From CAZTHL01 sp964613585 (GTDB lineage Bacteria; Pseudomonadota; Alphaproteobacteria; DSM-16000; Inquilinaceae), in NCBI GenBank assembly GCA_964613585.1, contig CAZTHL010000114.1, positions 1 through 10,510 on the forward strand: 10,510 nucleotides of DNA, in the 5' to 3' direction. The notes under the pieces are model-generated. The model had not been told where the DNA came from. It made no database searches and was given only the letters and a program-made list of their open reading frames with translations. Shown here in pieces: positions 8,839 through 10,510 of this stretch; position 1 is the first letter of the stretch, and every line of letters begins with the position of its first letter. The position numbers were made by a program, and so were the translations under genes.

Positions 8839-8909
8839 GACAAGACCGCGCCGCCAAGCCGGTCGGGCCCGCACTGGACACCGGCGGCTGGGGCGGCGCG
8901 GGTCTTGTC
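8839..8909 (-). terminator. Long inverted repeat just after the iron-sulfur gene
   Basis: The arms 8839-8855 and 8892-8909 pair over 17 bp with one bulged G (GACAAGACCGCGCCGCC on the left). An inner stem, GCCGGT (8858-8863) with ACCGGC (8880-8885), extends the hairpin. It starts 5 nt after the TAG stop at 8915-8917, so it is well placed as a terminator or 3' barrier. It lacks a U-run on the minus strand, which makes intrinsic termination uncertain. It should insulate the liv operon from this gene. Confidence 0.55.
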
Positions 8910-8914
8910 GTGAG

Positions 8915-10189
8915 CTATTCCGCGGCCTTTGCCACGCTTCCAGGCTCACCGAGGTGCGGTCGTGCCTCGGCCGAGGTCGACAGGATCAGGCCGCTCCAGA
9001 CCAGGGCGCAGACCACGACGGCGCCCTTGATGGCCGCGACCGTGCTGGCCGCGAGGCCGACCGCCTCCAGGGTTTCGAACAGGATGCCGCACATGCACAA
9101 GAGGAGCGCCGCGATGGTCAGCGGCGCCATGCTGTAGGCGACCCGGTAGAAGCCGACGCGCCAGGCCGGCCGGCGGGGGCTCCTGGCCAGGGCGAGTCCG
9201 ACCGCGCCGGAGACCGCGGCGAGCACGGCCACCGTCGCCAGGTTGACGGCCGCGAAGTACGCCACCATGCCGGCGACGCCTTGATCGAGGCTGGCCGCCT
9301 TGACCATCGCCTCGACCACGGGGAGATCCTCAAGAAGGACGGCCGCGGCGATGCCGATCGCCGAGAACAGGAACAGCACTTCGACAAGCTTGGGATTGGC
9401 CCGGGCGATGGTCGCCAGCTCCGAGCCCGGCCGGCGCAGGGTGATCTCGAGACCGCCGTTCGAGCGGGGCGCCACGCAGCGGCCGCAGGCCACGCAATGG
9501 CGGGACTCGGTCTTGCGCTTCAGGTCGATCATCGTCGGGCAAGGGGTCTTCTCGGTATAGCTCTCGCCGCCCGTCGACAGCCGCTTCGGCAGGAAGGTCA
9601 GGGCGCTGAGCCGGCCCAGCACGCCAAGCGTCATGCCGATCGGGCAGGCGTGACGGCACCAGGCTCGCTTGTCGCGGCCGAACAGGAAGCCCACGGCCAG
9701 GGCGGCGATGAACAGCGAGCCGAACAGGATGGCCATCGCCGTGGCGTTCTCGTCCGCGCCGGCAGCCTCGTTCAGCACGCTGATGGCAAGAAAGCTCACC
9801 AGCGGCAGGCCCGTCCACCGGAGCCAGCCGGGGATCGTCCGGTTGAGGCCGATGCGCGACATCCATTCCGAGCCCGCTCCCATCGGGCACAAGAGCCCGC
9901 ACCAGGCGCGGCCGACGATCACCGCGGTGAGCATCACGGCGGGCAGCCAGACGCCCCACAACAGCATGCCGGAGATCGCTCCGGCGTCGCGGAACGGCTC
10001 CGGACCGATCGGCGTCTGGCCGAGCACCAGCGGCCCGAGCACCACGGTGGCGAAGACAAGGAGCATCAGGGCCTGAAGCTTGCCGGCGTGGGGACGCAGG
10101 GCCAGCAAGGCGGCTTCGATCCGCAACGCGACGCGGCCGCGGCCGGGAGCGGCACCGACATCCGGGTTCTCGATAATATTCGGGGGCAC
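8915..10189 (-). CDS. Polytopic membrane 4Fe-4S protein, NosR/NapH-like
   Basis: This 424-residue inner-membrane protein resembles the C-terminal half of NosR and NapH, which pass electrons between the membrane and periplasmic or respiratory partners. Two CxxxCP motifs follow membrane helices: WCGLLCP (Cys97, Cys101) and WCRHACP (Cys178, Cys182). A soluble loop then carries PCP (Cys217) and CVACGRC (Cys232, 235, 238), enough for one cubane cluster. The second cluster motif of classic NosR polyferredoxin domains is absent, as is the periplasmic FMN domain. About eight helices are visible (about 38-57, 74-94, 126-140, 150-170, 268-287, 305-335, 350-372, 386-403). I choose the GTG at 10187-10189 because GGAGG lies 6 nt upstream; an ATG at 10295-10297 is in frame but lacks a ribosome site and overlaps the FNR box. 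No partner gene is in view, so the pathway is unknown. Confidence 0.85.
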   Translation of the reverse strand: MPPNIIENPDVGAAPGRGRVALRIEAALLALRPHAGKLQALMLLVFATVVLGPLVLGQTPIGPEPFRDAGAISGMLLWGVWLPAVMLTAVIVGRAWCGLLCPMGAGSEWMSRIGLNRTIPGWLRWTGLPLVSFLAISVLNEAAGADENATAMAILFGSLFIAALAVGFLFGRDKRAWCRHACPIGMTLGVLGRLSALTFLPKRLSTGGESYTEKTPCPTMIDLKRKTESRHCVACGRCVAPRSNGGLEITLRRPGSELATIARANPKLVEVLFLFSAIGIAAAVLLEDLPVVEAMVKAASLDQGVAGMVAYFAAVNLATVAVLAAVSGAVGLALARSPRRPAWRVGFYRVAYSMAPLTIAALLLCMCGILFETLEAVGLAASTVAAIKGAVVVCALVWSGLILSTSAEARPHLGEPGSVAKAAE

Positions 10190-10283
10190 GATATCCTCCA
10201 GAAGACAGCAGTCCTCCAATGATTTACAAGGAGAACTTGGGATATGCCGCGCCGCGAGATAACAGCGTAGACCTGGCATTGGA

Positions 10284-10297
10284 TTGATCCTGGTCAA
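10284..10297 (-). promoter_or_regulatory. FNR/NNR/FixK-type box upstream of the iron-sulfur gene
   Basis: On the minus strand the sequence reads TTGACCAGGATCAA, nine of ten matches to TTGAT-N4-ATCAA, the site of oxygen- or NO-sensing CRP/FNR family regulators. Its centre is about 101 nt before the GTG start. If it acts at -41.5, transcription would start near 10249 and leave a leader of about 60 nt. It could also serve a divergent gene to the right. Control by low oxygen or nitrogen oxides agrees with a NosR/NapH-like product. No good -10 box is visible. Confidence 0.7.
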
Positions 10298-10510
10298 TCT
10301 TGCATCGCATCCATATAACGTTCATGAAAGCTATATATAATTATTTAAATGGTTTTAGTTTGCAACGACTCGGTACTTGCAGGCTCGGCACTCGCCGGAT
10401 TGCCGGCTTGAACATGGACGATCCAGATCCCGCGTTCCGTCTTCGCCGGCATCGGATCTAGTACTACAGTTGTAGATCATGTCGGCGGCGATAATGGGCG
10501 GTCGCGGCGC
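10298..10510. other. Right-edge intergenic DNA with an AT-rich tract
   Basis: These 213 bp hold no supported gene. Positions 10311-10363 are markedly AT-rich for this genome and include a perfect TATAAT on the plus strand (10336-10341). Only very short frames follow on that strand. An ATG at 10479-10481 opens a frame (MSAAIMGGRG) that runs off the window and lacks a ribosome site. A rightward gene controlled divergently from the FNR box is possible but not shown. Confidence 0.5.
10463..10477. promoter_or_regulatory. BlaI/MecI/CopY-type operator candidate
   Basis: TACTACAGTTGTAGA contains the perfect inverted repeat CTACA-GT-TGTAG (10464-10468 and 10471-10475). Its core TACAGTTGTA fits TACA-N2-TGTA, the operator core known for the BlaI/MecI and CopY repressor family. 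A second, offset inverted repeat GATCTA/TAGATC (10455-10460 and 10473-10478) overlaps it. It sits at the window edge, so the gene it controls is not visible. Confidence 0.4.

Larger units (their letters stand above)
8421..8914. other. Intergenic gap upstream of the liv operon
   Basis: No supported gene is seen in these 494 bp; the open frames crossing it are Arg/Pro/Ala-rich and lack domains. It contains the 16-bp palindromic repeats next to livH and a long inverted repeat next to the iron-sulfur gene. On the minus strand TTGCAG is followed about 19 bp later by CTGTAT near 8540-8570. That spacing is poor, so I do not call a promoter. Confidence 0.65.

Noticed and set aside
8444..10222. Plus-strand open frame of 592 codons
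   Set aside because: It lies opposite the iron-sulfur gene and the repeat region. Its product is rich in Arg, Gln, Gly and His without domain signs, a typical GC-rich shadow.
10190..10297. ATG start for the iron-sulfur gene at 10295-10297
   Set aside because: The extra 36 residues have no family resemblance, no ribosome site precedes the ATG, and the ATG overlaps the FNR box. The GTG at 10189 has GGAGG at ideal spacing.
10479..10510. Possible start of a plus-strand gene (MSAAIMGGRG)
   Set aside because: Only ten codons are visible, there is no ribosome site, and no family can be recognised.

Overview
The window is GC-rich DNA (roughly two thirds G+C by eye). Every gene I can support lies on the minus strand. 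The protein families, the gene order of the transporter and the codon bias point to an alphaproteobacterium, probably Rhodospirillales-like or a relative. Both secreted binding proteins are rich in Asp and Glu, which would suit a marine or mildly salt-adapted host, but that is only inference.

Layout from right to left, in the direction of transcription. An unassigned, partly AT-rich edge (about 10298-10510) carries a BlaI/CopY-type palindrome. A near-consensus FNR/NNR/FixK box (10284-10297) stands upstream of a 424-residue polytopic membrane iron-sulfur protein of the NosR/NapH type (8915-10189, GTG start). A long inverted repeat lies 5 nt after its stop. A 494-bp gap with 16-bp palindromic tandem repeats then leads into a complete branched-chain amino acid type (HAAT) ABC transporter operon: livH, livM, livG, livF, a 115-residue three-helix membrane protein of unknown function, and two tandem paralogous periplasmic binding proteins (livK-like 1 and 2). 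An 824-bp gap with two families of short tandem repeats and a CRP-like palindrome follows, and then the first 228 codons of aconitase acnA, which runs off the left edge.

How the genes work together: LivH and LivM form the membrane channel, LivG and LivF the ATPases, and the two LivK proteins deliver ligand from the periplasm. The tight spacing of livH-livM-livG-livF (overlaps of 1 and 4 nt, gap of 5 nt) shows a single transcript. The small membrane gene (35-nt gap) and the binding proteins (gaps of 109 and 175 nt, both with hairpins) follow on the same strand. Those hairpins could set the usual excess of binding protein over membrane subunits. The iron-sulfur protein looks like a separate, low-oxygen-controlled electron-transfer unit, and acnA is a separate TCA-cycle gene.

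I found no CRISPR array, transposase, tRNA or rRNA. The best candidates for something little described are the small membrane protein in the liv operon, the palindromic repeat cluster before livH, and the FNR-controlled iron-sulfur protein with an unusual cysteine layout.
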